Of a DNA stretch of 64,000 nucleotides, positions 1 through 14,200 are shown piece by piece. The position numbers and the translations under genes are program-made. Numbering within the stretch: position 1 is the first letter of the stretch; every line of letters starts with the position of its first letter. The notes beneath the pieces are model-generated. The model searched no databases, was not told the DNA's origin, and saw nothing but the letters and a program-made list of their open reading frames with translations. Source of the DNA: Tubulanus polymorphus (taxonomy: Eukaryota; Nemertea; Palaeonemertea; Tubulaniformes; Tubulanidae); NCBI RefSeq assembly GCF_964204645.1, contig NC_134026.1:24322650-24386649 (forward strand), read 5' to 3'.

Positions 1-1095
1 AATGTGTTCAGTTGAACAAAGCTAGGTAGAGAGCTTATAAAAGGCTGTAAACTGTTAAAGTGGGATGAGTGGAGTATAACATGTTTTATCACCAGCGTAA
101 AAGATCCTTCAATATAACAGAATAATCGATGAGAGATACATGTTAAATACACGTTAGGTATGGAATGTTAAACAATAACGCATGGTGAAAGTATATGTGT
201 ACAGTGGTGGCTATCTATATCAGTATATCATCTATCGAAACAGTTATCAGATACTAGAAATTAACTTCATTGTCCATTCCTTCCAAAAAATGGGAGCTGA
301 CTGAATCATGTATATACAGGGTAAAGAGGAGTAGCCCACATGGGATCTAGTTAATTACCGGTTTTTATCAGTCTGAAAGAAAAAAACCAGTTGACTTATG
401 TTCACAGCGTTCATTTGTCACAATCTTGTTAGTCGGTATAGTTGAGTGTACAATGATTTGTCTGTGTCGGTTTTTGCAAAAGGAAATGATTCATGCTTGA
501 TTGCATGTACTGCGCTAGTTGTATGAACTCTTAAACTCAAAGAAAGGCTTCATATAAACTGAGGACACTTGTAATCCGCGGGGACTAATAGCAGTGTCAA
601 TTTGAATATTACAAATATTCTATTCAGAGTTATTATTTCATATGGCTGTGTCGATCTGTAAGTAAATCTAATCTTGGGCTATGACTTAAATGTTGGATGT
701 TTATTTGTGTTTGATTATGAACTGTTAGATAACTCTGATCACTGCTAGTTCTATAACATAGCGTGGTATACATACATGGCAGAGATTATGATTAGTAGCG
801 ATGTTTTTAGGTCACTTATTTATGTAAAAAAAGAGGCCTATGTCATGAGTTTGTATAGTGAAAATTAACGAAGTAAATATCCACTTTGTTTGCTAGTTTC
901 AGATGCATAGCTTTATCTACTGCGATTCACCATGAATCAGATGCTTCGGAAGTACGATAACGCTCAATCGTGTTCGATCCATTGTGATACGCTTTTTACC
1001 GGTACTTTTTCCATTGCAGGAATGGTGAGAACACTTCATCGCGTTAACTTTATGTTTGGTACAGTCGCAGCGAGTTCAAATTACCATAAGGCATC
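1..1095 (+). promoter_or_regulatory. 5' flank and probable 5'UTR of Myo18
   Basis: No coding ORF is seen here. A consensus splice donor (GTAAGT) begins at 658, and a pyrimidine-rich acceptor ends at 1019, just before the exon that carries the Myo18 start codon. A 5'UTR intron from 658 to 1019 would therefore fit, with leader sequence 1020-1095 joined to the ATG at 1096. I see no convincing TATA box. The transcription start cannot be placed from sequence. Confidence 0.4.
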
Positions 1096-2211
1096 ATGAT
1101 TAACTTTTTCAAAAAGGACAAAGAAGAACGCGAACGCAAAAAGAAGGAGAAAAAGGATCGTAAGGAAAAAGAGAAACAAAACCCGTTGACACACGAAGAG
1201 CTTGAACGCCTCGACGAGGCCAAGAAAGGTCTTTTCGGTCGGCGGTGGTCATTCGGCGAGAAGGATAAACATAAACAGCGTAAAGGTAGTGACGGCATGA
1301 TGCAGAGTGATAGTGAATCAAGTTTAGCTTCGTTGAGTAGTCGGGCTAGTAGTAGTAAAGATGTCGAAATTTCGACTCCTGTTTACGACACGCCACCTCC
1401 ACCGGCGCATACAACATCGGTGGAAATACAACTCAACAATAATCAACCGAAAAAATCAGAAAGTCACAACAAACGCTTATCCTCGAAACCTAAAAAGGGA
1501 ATTCTGAAAGGGAAGTCGAGCTACGGACCAGCGATACCGAATCAGGGGGTCGTAGGCAATGTCGACGATGTTGAGAATTTACAGATGATAACGCTAGTGA
1601 ACGAAGTACTATCCGGTGACCGCGTCGATAGTAAAGACATGAAACTCGGACAGAAATTAAGTTCGAAAGAACGAGACGCCGTGATTCGTTTGGGTCAGGA
1701 AGCTAAATTCCTAATCGAGAAACCGGCTCATGAGATGGTGACGGGGAAAACGTTTAACTGCGAGTTGAAGTTGCCAGCAGTTGAGCAAGTGCGTACTTTG
1801 CGCGCTAGAGATATGGTTCTCAGTCGCCAGCCGGCTGGAGATTTCGGATTTAGCTTAAGAAGAGGAACGATGCTAGATCGTTGTGCGGCCAACGCACTAG
1901 AGCGCAAGCGTATGGTCGTGTTCGCCGAGCCAGGTAGCGGCCCAAAATGCGTGCAGACGGAACTGTTGCCGGGCGATAGATTGATCGAGATTAACGGTAT
2001 TAACGTCGAAAACAATACACGTGAAGAAATCATCGAGTTGATTAAACGTTCAGGGGATGATGTTCGCTTGAAGGTTCAACCGATTCCCGAGTTGTGTGAG
2101 CTGAGTATGAGGTCGCTCGGTGTCGGTGGCGGTCATGTTCTACTCGACGATGAGAATGTGAAAACCGGCAGTCTTAGACGTAGTGGAAGTATCAAGTATA
2201 AGAAAAAAGAG
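1096..2211 (+). CDS. Myo18 coding exon 1: KE-rich segment and PDZ domain
   Basis: This exon encodes residues 1-372 and ends in phase 0 at a GTTAGT donor. The start [13 protein letters not shown] is followed by a dense Lys/Glu tract, as at the N-terminus of the long vertebrate MYO18A isoform. A Ser-rich linker follows. The PDZ domain then carries the carboxylate-loop-like GDFGFSLRR and the strongly conserved phrases [14 protein letters not shown] and [11 protein letters not shown]. In vertebrates this isoform is the one that binds Golgi and actin partners. The ATG at 1096 is chosen because it opens the recognisable N-terminus and the frame continues uninterrupted to the donor. Confidence 0.95.
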
Positions 2212-5200
2212 GTTAGTAATTATTAGTTTTCCGTAAGTTAATGAATGCACGCGTTTCATTGTTACAGAGAAAATGAAATGAGAGATAAAGTTTTATTGCA
2301 TTTATTCGGGCTTAAACTTGACATATTTGAAACACGAATTGACAGGTAACAAGTCTAGATTCCTCGTGAAGAAGAGGTTTCTGTTCGCTGTATCTTCTTA
2401 AGATATTCACTCGGGACATCATCAGCTTCTCGGAATGATCTTTTCAAATGTGACATGACTGGGTGTATGACTAACAATAAACGCGCTTTGTCCACGGCGT
2501 GTGGCTCCGTGTTCACCCGATTCAATGCACGAATTGTCAAAGCATTCTCGCGATTTCTATACATAATGGGTTCAGATTTTCATAAAGCCCGTTCGGCTTA
2601 CGACGGTGACGTTGTTTCCGTACACCTTGGCCAGCCGAAATGCAATGCTTGGATGATGAAATATGCCGAGAAAATCAACACCGTGTTTTTGACATGGACT
2701 ATGAAAGTGAGCCACGATGATGGTCGGGTGAGTTATACATTCTCGTAGACGATGTGTCATTGTCGGTGCTTGAAAATTGGATGCTGTGCGTCTGTGGCAC
2801 TTCGGTTTTGGCGAGGTACTGTCATGCGGTGAATGGATTTATTCTGGGAATGATGGTGTACTGTTACTGTAAAAATATTAGATCGTTTGAAGTCCTTCTG
2901 CAGAAGTTGATTTTTAATTGGTTTAAACTGGTATGTGTGGGTAGCAAAATTGTCGGTAACAACCTTAGGAAATACTTGTATAAGTTTTTTCCTTCTTTCC
3001 AATTCACTTCGGACTGAGACCTAATTCAGGATGGTGTTCAATGATTCTCTGAATTTGTAGTGATAACGTTGGCGTTATCGTATAAAGGTTGATGATTTAT
3101 TAGGCTTACATTTTATTTTTACAGGACTCACAAACATTTACTAGATTGTTGTACGTGCTTTATGCATAGGTATTTTAATAACCACCTCAAATATTTGATA
3201 TGACATTCATTCGGTCATTATGCCGTGACCTGAACTGAAGGACCTTCAAGAAGTCTTGTCATTGCCCTATATACCCTATATGCATATGAATTGAGGTATT
3301 TGTCAATTGCTGAATTAAACCAAATATATGTGACATTTTTTTTAATAGATTTTATTTCAGTAAATTGTCACCAAAAGTATGCAACAGCCACACAATTATT
3401 CTACGGCTCTGAAATAATATTTGTGGTTTGTTAGGATTGACATACTTATAATGGGATTTTTTTTGGGGGTTTGTGAGAGTTATCAGTATTTTCCAGTTAT
3501 TCCGAACTATATTTGTATTAAAATTAATACCGGTAATCGTAAATGTTATTCAAAATTGTCACTATGTTCAGAGCTCTGAACGTCGATAATAGAAATGGTT
3601 GCGCTTGCAATTAGCTTCACCATCTGTTTAGAAATGCTTTCCATGAATATGATACATTATATTTTTAACGAGCCCAAAGGCTAAACAATCATCAATGACA
3701 TCGCATCGTCAGTGACGGTTATTATGGAGAAATTCAAATTTTTCCTGAGAAACACTTTGCCGCGTAGATTGTCGACTGGATCTCCGATTGAAAATTGTCC
3801 GCGAAAATTTTCACTGGATTCAATGGGGGATAATAATCTTACGTGGGATTTCAGCGATTTTAAACAGGAATTTCAAGTCAATAGTGAGGTAGGCCCTATC
3901 TATCTTGAGGGCAATGAGATTTTGGATGATTTTCAATCCTTGGTGTATGAACTTAAGTGAGGGTGACAGTGATTCTGGGGAACCAGGAAAACACAGGGAA
4001 CTAATCTGGAAAACCGGGGAATGCTGTTTATTTTGCCCGTGCATTTTCTGTACGAAGTGTATATTATGGTTTCATACCTGTCATCAGAACTTAACGACTT
4101 TACTATCTTTATTTCATGTGGTAAATTTTGAAATTCCTTTAAAAATACATTGGCTGAAAGTCGTAATTTTTACTGCTGGCATCTGTCAAGAAATAACTCT
4201 CTGGTCTTTCATACTGCCATTCATCAGAACACAGGGGAAAGATAACTGCTTTCGCCCGGAAAACACCAGGGAATTTGGAAATGGATGGATTGTGGTCACT
4301 ATGTTCAAACTGCATTTTATCGTGAAATGACTATTCCAATATTTCATGAATGTGTATTAGAATTCATCCACGAAGCTGTTCGTATCGGGATCAATTTTTA
4401 TCATGTGTTTTACATTCTGTATTGGCATATGGCAACGATTAATCGTGTTGTTTTCTCCTCAAAGACATTGATTATACACGATGCTTATTTCGCTAAACTA
4501 ACCACTTGCTCGCTACTTTTTTACCGTCGTCGGTCTAATCTTCCTCGATATTCAGCACTTGATGTCTGCTTAGGTTTTCTTCAGCGATCTTATAAAGGAA
4601 GGTTCATCGCTCGGTAGAAAAATGTCAAGTTCTTGCCATGTATGGATAGACGTAATATCGGATTACCATATGCAGTTATCAGTATTTCACTTCATTTTTT
4701 TTCAGGGAAAACAAATCAATTATTGGAATGTGTCATCTGCACGTTTGATATTTACGCCAGTGGCAAAATATGCAGTTGACTGCGACTTTAATGTTTTTCT
4801 CGATTTCTTCAATTTATTCATTTTCGACAATCTGTAAAAATGAAGTGATGCTTAAACCAATTGATGCTCGTTTCAGGCCAAGACGGATGATCAGTTAGCT
4901 CATGAAAAAGATTGGCTGGAAGTTGAACGTATTTGGTTGGCGCATAAAGATGGATATACCGCTGCTCATCTGCTCAAATCTGCTGATGAAGACGCTACCT
5001 TACCGGAGGGTAAAGCCAAAGTTAAACTGGCATCGAGTGGTGAAATTATTGAAGTTGATGAAGATGCAGTTGAAAAGGTACATCTAAAAATTGTTATGGT
5101 ATTATTCCTCATTCCCTTCAGTCCACAAGAGTGTAATAATTAGTTGACAGGTGTTTGTTGTCGAAGCGACTAGTGTAATATTCGTGTCACAGCTGTCCCA

Positions 5201-8200
5201 TTAATTTATTAGTAATTTCGCTGTGTGCATGAACAAAAAAGGTATTTTCATCCGAGTTCCGAGAAATTTTTCGACAAAATAACGAGTGATTTGCCTTTAT
5301 ACCCGGTTGATTGAAGCAGTTTTTTGTTTAGAGATACTGTAGAATTGCCTTCTATAATGAATGAAAAATTCATGACATGATATGATAATCTGTTTATCTA
5401 ATAGTGCAGGCATATTATATTTCTATGTCAACTGACACTCACAATTTGAAGCTTGATGGGATTGTTTTTTATAAATTTTCAGTTGCAGATTAGTCTAGTT
5501 GACATACTCTCTTCCTGTATAGATAAATATCATATACATGCGTAATGCATTATGAAATAGTACTCCTTATATGTGGGTTGTAGTTCATTGTGTTAGCTTT
5601 TGAGTCCTCTCCAGCTAAACGATATAATGACACAGTCCCTGGGTCATTATTGAAAGATGGTGACACACTGGTGAATATGTCGGATCGATAATTGCAGGCT
5701 AGCACTAACAATAAGTGTGTAATTATTGCCTGATTGCAGTGCTGTATGTAGTGAAGTTTGCAGCACGGTCGGCCTATCCTTGGATTGATCGAATCATCCG
5801 TAATCGCTCAATTTTGGGAATAGAATTCTATCAGATTTTTATTGAATAATTAATTGATTTACAGTAGAAAAATATGAATACATGTACACACCATATTCAT
5901 AGCCTATATGCGTTCTTGAAATTCTGATTATGTCTCGGTAAACATTTATTCTTTTGACTAAAACTTTTATGAACTTTTAATCTAGTACTCATTGTATGTT
6001 CTATTTATCTAGACCAAATTTAAACATATTTTGTTAGCTGTGAATTTTGGATTGGAGACATAATGAATACCTGCTATTTGATGATTAGTTTTCTTTCATC
6101 TTTCTATTCTACTGATTAATGTCAATAATTTTCTGCTTGCAGTGTAACCCACCACAATTCGATCGCACCGAAGACTTAGCAGCGCTGCGGTATTTAAATG
6201 AGTCGTCAATGTTGCATACCATTCGTCAACGCTATGGCAACAATCTTATCCACACGTATGCCGGTCCATCCATGCTTATCGTTAATCCTATGCATCCCAT
6301 GTCCATATACTCCGAAAAGGTAAGCAATGAAATGAATGCGTCGAACACGCTTGGTTGAACAATCATTGGATTAATCTTCGTAGTTCGGCAGAAATCGATC
6401 GCGTTTGTTAATTCGTAATTTAACGCTGTTTATTGCAATGCGACAAGTGCTCGAAATTCCATTTCACAAATGGAACTTAATTAAGCTCCACAGACATATG
6501 TCCAAAAACGGGTTTAAGAATAAGCTGGTCTTATTTTGTTGAATTGTTTGTACATGTACAAGCAAAGTAATCGGGGCTCGGTTCCATAGCCATGGCTTAG
6601 ACTAAAGACAAGCAGCCAGTTGCTCAGAAGTCGGTTAGAGTTAACCAGTGGATAGTTAGACAATTAAAGATTCCTTGTTACTGTGGTATTTATCCGCCCG
6701 TTATCTTGAACAAACTTTTGAGCTACCATCCCCTGTGTAAGATCATCTATGTTCTATAGCCAATCCAACAAATTGAAACCAGTCTTAAGACCTTTAGACT
6801 TACGATTTGACCATGTAACTGGGCCAGGTCTTGACCATTATTGAATGAAGTCATGTATATGATTGTAGGTAATACAGATGTTTCGAGGATGTAAACACGA
6901 AGATATGCCACCTCATATTTACGCCGCTGCTCAATCAGCGTACAAAATAATGCTCGCCACGAAACACGACCAGTCATTGATATTCCTTGGACGTAGCGGT
7001 AGTGGAAAAACTACAAATCTTCGTCACGCTATCAACTACCTGATGGTGACGACTAACAGCCCACATTCATTAGTCACATGTAAGTGGAGTCCTCAACCTG
7101 CACAACATACGGTTTCTCCCGTCCACAGACCTCTACTCACGCATATTCAAGTAATCAGTCATTACTACAGTTACTGCTCCATTCATGAGGATACACAATT
7201 ATCAAAAATATACTGATAAAATGTAATACTAAATTCATTCTCATCACTGGCATGATATTTGAGTATTGATAATCTTTGAGTGTATTGCATGTTTCGGTTC
7301 CAGTGTTAAGTTACTGAGGTAAATCTAAATCTGTTCTTAAAACGATTCAGATAAGTTTTAAATACAGTGTTTACTCCTTTTTGGAATGTAGCTTTTGGTT
7401 TTATTTCCTAGCATTTGTTTGAAAACCTTGTTTCTCGTTTCAGTGGACAAGATTCATGCTGTGTTCATTTTGTTAGAAGCATTCGGTCACACACGCACTA
7501 TTCAGAATAGCAACGCCTCACGCTTTATGCAGCTTTTTTCGATTGATTTTGATCATTCCGGACAAATAGCATCTGCATCGATTCAGGTATCTGTTTTATC
7601 ATGCTTTACACAAAAACAGTATTCCAGATAGTAATCATTGCTCCACATCTTCAGCTTATATCCGATCTATTATGTGTGTAATAAATTGCGGATCGCATTA
7701 ATTTATTGGTTTCTTTTTGAAATAGATATCTTTGCTTGAAAAGACCAGACTGATACGACGCCCTGAAGGTGAACCAACTTTCCATGTTTTTTATCAAATG
7801 TTAGCTGGGTTAGACAGTCAAATGAAGTAAGTTGAGCAATTACTAACTGATGATTCTTACGAGCAATTGAGCTATTGGTAAAAGTTTTGGCAGTGTTCAC
7901 ATATAGTTATGAAGCTATGATATGATTAGCTTAATGGGCGAATGCATAATTAACAATTAGCTGATATTGGATGATATCAATATGTTTAATTGTAAAGCTA
8001 TTTCGCATCTTTTATCCATCTCTCTTTTCACGAACCATTTAGTTAATCTTTTTCTCTTAGAGAATTCCATTGTGTGATCTAGACTTCATAGCAATGTTAT
8101 TTTTTACGTGCTTTCAGCAGATTATTCTGTACGTGTATATTATTTTCGCTGCAGGAATGAACTTCACCTCGCTTCTCTGAATGAACCCAACGCTTTCATG

Positions 8201-11200
8201 ACACCTCTGCTAAGGGTAAGCGATTGTTTACATTCGTTTAACGGCATGTTCGAATAACTAACAACAAACTGGCATCCAGGAAATGTATCAACAGTTACTG
8301 ATGAAGTATCTCCACTACAAATTACCACCATCAGAAAATTAATGGGCAGTGGTATAACACAGGCAGCACAAAATCAAATGAAAGGAACTGAAAACAATAT
8401 TTCAGATTGGCTGAGAATCTCAGAAATGATTTACCTAAGATTGTATTTTCACTATTCTTTAGGTTATCCATTCAGTACAGTGTTTTTGGCTAACATGCAA
8501 CTTACTGGCATACTCCTCACATTGTCTTATCTTTGTTCTTACGCAAGAAAATCTGAGCTTTCAGTATCGAATTGAAAATGTGGTTTCAATGAGTTCATTT
8601 ATAAGCCTACCTGCTGAGTATATCTTCTATGGATAAATACATCTGTGAGCGCTGGAATTTTTTCGCAGCTGCCAGTGAGGAAAAGCTTAGTGTGGCAAAA
8701 ATGTTCATGCATCTTTATTTCAGAGCGGAGTAAATACTTACCTGCGTTATCAGACCTTTCTTGTTTATGGAATGTTGAAGAAATGTTTGGAAAAAGGACT
8801 GACAATGTGAAAGGCAAATATTGTTAACCTGAATTTTTAATTCAACCGACTGTGATGAGGGTGGATTTCTTATCTTACAGGGAACGGGATGTAACTCCAT
8901 TGATGCTCTCCATCTTCCTCGTTATAACCTTATAACCTAGAATCTTATTCTCATTTGAACATTTTGTTGTTTTATACTTATAGAAACTTAAAGTTCAAAC
9001 TGTGAGTAATGAAAGCCATGTGCATTCAACTTATCAGATATTCTATGAAGAATGATTTGACGAAATCCTGATGATTTATCCTTGCTAAATTTCCCACAAC
9101 CTTGGCTTATGACCAATGATTTATTCATGTTTGATGGATGTGATTTAGTAGAATCTTCGAGCAAATGCCTCCCTGCTGACAACAAGCCTATTATTCTAAA
9201 TTCATAAGTTTTGATTATGATTCTGATTATTACCTCCCAAGTCTCATATCAAGGTAGAATCGGTCTTGAGACATATTTTAATAGTAGGTGACTAAGAACC
9301 ATTAGTGCCAGTCTAGTTTTTATTCCCAGTACTTTTCTATCTCTTTGATATCAGCTCAGACACGTGCTATAAAACGATAGAAGGAAAAGATAGCTTTATT
9401 ATTTACTGTCTCGAGGAGGAAGGCTCTTATTCGTGTTGACTGGTCTTTGAAATTGAATCTCGCAACAATCATTTTCTGCATCATAATGATCTGTTGTTCG
9501 GTACTGCCCTCTTTCTTCCTGTCTATGATGAATATCGCACTTGATTAATTCCCGATGAGAATATCAGTATTTGTTCAATACTGTAGCCGCAATCGTACAA
9601 GCGTTTTTGGCCAAATATAGCCTGTGCCGAATTTGGGCCGACCAAAAACGTCCCACTAGGCTCGAGCAAGATTATTGCATGTAAATTGCTTCTGATTCCG
9701 GAAGTGACTCACTTTGTTTTGTCATGGCATTGTTTAGTATCGAGTGAGTGGTTCATGTGTGAACGCGCACTCTAATTAGGCATGGACCAAATTTGACTCA
9801 AGCCTGATCCGGGCCCAGGCCAAATCTTTTTTGTGTGGTTCCAGCTTAAAATTCATTATATCTGACATTCTAGTGAAATATTCAAATTTCAGTTTGAGCT
9901 GATTGTCCTTAGAATATCAATAGATGTGAATAATCAGGAACACCTTTGCATTATTTCAGCCAGAAATACCTACTTTATAATCTATGGTGCTTTGTTTTAT
10001 AATCTATGGCACTTTGTTTTTTGTTCACTGGCATTTTTTGCCTTTGATCTGGTTTTCTGTGACATATTAAGATAAAAGGATTATTACTTAATGTTATTCG
10101 ATACAAAAGCTGAAATTGCTCTTGGAAAAATGTGAATGCCGTCGGGTGATCCAAGTTTTTCCAAATATTGTGAGTCATGTGCATGTTATTGATTTGAAGG
10201 CTCATGACATGATATTGTATATTACACCTGTGGCTCCTTATATAGGTTTTCGCAATCATTTGCTGAAATCCAAATATTTTACATCCATGATACTCTTATT
10301 TCATATTCCGGTGTCAGTATGCATGGTAGACAGCCAGCATGCGGGTCAAAACACTCGGTACACATATTACTCGTCTGACGATGAAACGATACTGAGATGG
10401 CCCCTGAGTGCTTTGTCAATAATAATAGTGTGTGAGGAGCGAACCACGTATTAACTGCACTCTGCTCATTGAAAACTGATTTTCATCAGACGAGATACTG
10501 CGTGTAGATAGCATGTAATATGTATGAATTCATGACTGGATCATGCTGGTGCGACAGCAGTTATTCAAAAGTTAATTTGCTGCTCAGCTATATCCTCCTA
10601 TATGTGATAGACTAATAAAAACTGTTTGTCTAATTAATGACATCCATAACATCGATTTCTCTACGATAGAATGTTAGACTCTAGACAGCTGAAATATAAG
10701 AGTTTTTGGGCCGAGCTGAAGAGCTTAGACTAGACGATGTGAAACGAACAAATAGTTTGGTTCTATCGGAGTATTGCAGTGGTAGATAACACCATTTAAC
10801 AAGTGTAATCTTATACATAGGGGTCATATACTGGTAATTGTAATGAAAAAATTCTTGTAATACTCAATTCTAAAAAATTTGTTTATATATTCTTAGTTTA
10901 TGCTTTTGGCGCCTAGAATTGAAGATCTACCGTGATGTAATTGATGTTTTTACATTCAAACAAAATTCTCCCTGAAACACTGGCATTTTCGACGGATTGA
11001 TTTCCTTAATGGAGCAGATATTTGATTTATCCTCGCCGACACGGCGCTAAATAATTGATTAGTAATGAGTATTTCTAACAATAGTTGATTAATAATTGAT
11101 AATTTTTGTGATTGATATGCCTTGCTCACGTTTGAATTTTATTCTCCTGGGTGACGACAACTTGAAGTGAACATTTGATCATTTTTCACTACACGTGCTT

Positions 11201-14200
11201 AGCTGTTTATGCCCACATCGTAAAATAGCGAGTTTAATCAGTTTTATGGGCAGAACTTTAATAGATGATAAAATGATCACTTGAAGTTTTATTCCAGTTG
11301 AAAGCCTAGTCTAGGAGACGTTGAATCGTTTTTAGTTATTCTTATCGAGGCAATGGAAAAAAATTGTTGTTCAATGAGTTTCAATTTAACACAAAGAACT
11401 TAATGGCAACAATTATGAAAATTAAACTTAAGTCCATTCATGAAATGAAGGCTAATGGGATGAACGTTGTATTCATTGTATTTGAATAACTGATGGTTTT
11501 GTGTAAAATGGGTGGAGTTTTCAAATGGCCTATTCAGAGAGTTGAAATAGATTTTTAGATGGCCCCTCAGCGTGTGGCTGGCGGCTGTTGAGTCTGATAC
11601 GTTTATTTGTAAAATGTCTGTTACACCACTAGGGGAATTTGAAAGCGTTATAACTTCTTTTTTTGTGAATGCTTAACTTAGAAGTGAAATCGCATTGATG
11701 AAATGACGAGAATTTAATTAAAAGTAATCCTGTATATTTGATTCTTACCTCAAAAATTATTGTCACTACAGCCTGAAGAGAAACAGAAAGCAGCTCAAGC
11801 ATGGGCAAAAATACAGCATGCTCTGAATACAATTGAATCAACAGATGAAGAGGCCAGAGCAATATTCGCTGTCCTAGCCGGTATTTATCATCTCGGAGTT
11901 GCTGGCGCCAATATGGGTGAGTTATAATACATGTATTACAAGTGACAAGTTGACACATAGTCACGTTTACTGCTAAGTTGTTCGTGGCTGCTACATTTTA
12001 TTTACCTCGGGGATAATTTCATAGTCAGTTGTCTGGAGAATAGCTAAACATATTGATTCGTAAAAATGAGCTATGAATATAAAATCAATTTATCTTAATA
12101 ACGCTTTTGTTAGTTGTTTGTGAAGATGGTTAGTAATTTTGGCACAAAAAATTCTATAAAAAGTTATTCTTAACCCTAAAGCATGTAGGAATTCGGCCTT
12201 TGCTGGTTGAATCTGCCAACGTTCTAATGCAAATCTTTTATTTTCTTTCAGGTGCCAATAACAAGCCACAGTTTGCCAACCCTAATGGTGCTCAGAAAGC
12301 TGCTTTTGTTCTTGGTCTTGATGTTGAGGAACTTGGTAGAAATGTCTTCACGCCAAATCTTACTCCAGGCACTGTTCGTGGACCCCGAAGGTATGGCATA
12401 TTCTCATACGATAGTTCCTATGAAACTAAGTTGTATGAAAAATGGTTTCGTTAATGTTGTTGATTCTGGAATAGGGAACTTGCTTAATACTGAGGCGTAA
12501 TCTTGCGAGTTGATTGCAGATTCATTAATTTGCCATGCATTTCAATGCATGTTAAACGAAATACATTTCAATTCGATTTAAATCTCAAAGGTTTGTTCAT
12601 TACTTGTACATTAATGATGTTTCATCGCAGCTGAAATCTAACGGCAATTGAGAATGAAAAGTCAACATTATTATAACATCAGTCCTGGGTACTCAGTTAA
12701 GTCATTTCATATCAAGTGACTTGAATCTGTAAAAAGAAGCCTTTGTCCAAGTTTGTCTTTTTCTCAATGGAGATGAATGCACGCAAAGCAAATGGTGTTG
12801 TTTCTTATTAGTATGGTTTCTATTTATCAATTTAAGATATTGAATTACCCTTGATGTTTTTCTTGATACACTCAGATTTTTATAGTGTCTCTGTTTGCTA
12901 TCCATGTGGGCCAGATAGAAACCTGATAGCCTCCACGGTATACATCACTTAATGACTACTGTGCAGTTATGAGGCACTTAGCGGGATCACAGCGATGTCA
13001 GTTGCTTGTAGAAAGCACAAACCTCGACAGGCTAAAAACGTCTCTCGCTTTACTTCTGCGTCAGTTGTTAGGTGATTTTTTGCTAGTGATCAACACATCT
13101 CATTTTTTCCTGCTACTTATCCAGTGTACCATTATACATTGTACTTATTACTTATTCTATTGGCATTCAATTTAATTACGATTGCCCTAAATTACGGAAC
13201 CTCCCTGATGACAGTAATAATACTTGTTTCAAGCATCATTTATGCTTGTTCTCGTTACTTTTAAGCTCGGGGCTCACGAGTGAATCTTTTTGCCTGATGG
13301 TGACTACTGAATTCACCAGTGAATTTATACGCCCGATGAGGAACGGGCACACGTAGCCCTCAATACTGATATTTCGACAGCGTATGCCGCTTATGGCAGC
13401 CATTTTAGCAAAAAGCAAGTGATCCAATCGGTGGCTTGAGTAATCGCCCAAAAATACTAAACATTTTTGAAATGGGCAAATTCGGCTGACAAAATTGTCA
13501 TTGGCGTGAAGGGGGCACATAGCTGATTTTTTGGGGCAAATATGAATTTGCTGCAATTGTGCAAAAATACACTTACGCATCCCCAACCTTTAGTCAATGT
13601 GAAACAGATGTTATCATCAGAATTTTTGCTTTCTCAGAGACCATCCATATGTGTAGAAATTATGATATTCATTATGTGTTGGCTTAGAGAATCTTAATCC
13701 TGCCATTTCGACTACTTATTAAATTGCTAATTGCGGCATATAAAAGCCGCTGGGGACTGAATTGTCCTTATAAATTATTCAATAATCCTTCTATCAATAC
13801 ATGATCGGAGACAAATTCCCGGGGCAGGCAGTTGGACATGTGCTGAATACCGACGGCAGTGGTAACATGCGTTCAGACGTAATGATTCTAATAAACGCAA
13901 CCAATATTTCCCCAGTTTGGACAATGTATACCTGGCGAGTTCTTACAAGTATTACCAATGTTAACAATGCTTACATCCGTAGATAACAGCCATTTAGATG
14001 GACCAGTTTTTCCACTCAACAATGTGAACTGGCAGACAAATGAATGGAGCTATGCTTTGCCCAATCAAAGAATTCTCACTACTGTGTGGAGGCATAAACC
14101 TCGCTCTTGTCATGAATCAAAGTAGATTGTTCCCTTTGTGTCTGCTGGCTTGAAAGTGGTATTTCTTATTCACATAAATAAGAGCCTAAGACACATTATA

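Noticed and set aside
960-985. GTTCGATCC resembling a tRNA box B
   Set aside because: No box A at proper spacing and no cloverleaf.
1109-2033. - strand ORFs opposite Myo18 exon 1
   Set aside because: Antisense shadows of the KE-rich/PDZ coding exon.
3905-4330. 141-codon ORF in Myo18 intron 1
   Set aside because: Cys/Trp-rich peptide with two near-repeats (ENTREF/GKHREL-like), as given by a translated repetitive sequence; no splice context.
10116-10454. 112-codon ORF in Myo18 intron 7
   Set aside because: It lies over repeat sequence, including the small inverted element; no domain.
13801-13986. 61-codon ORF in a Myo18 intron
   Set aside because: Some coding-like composition but no acceptor/donor pair that keeps the Myo18 frame, and no known domain.
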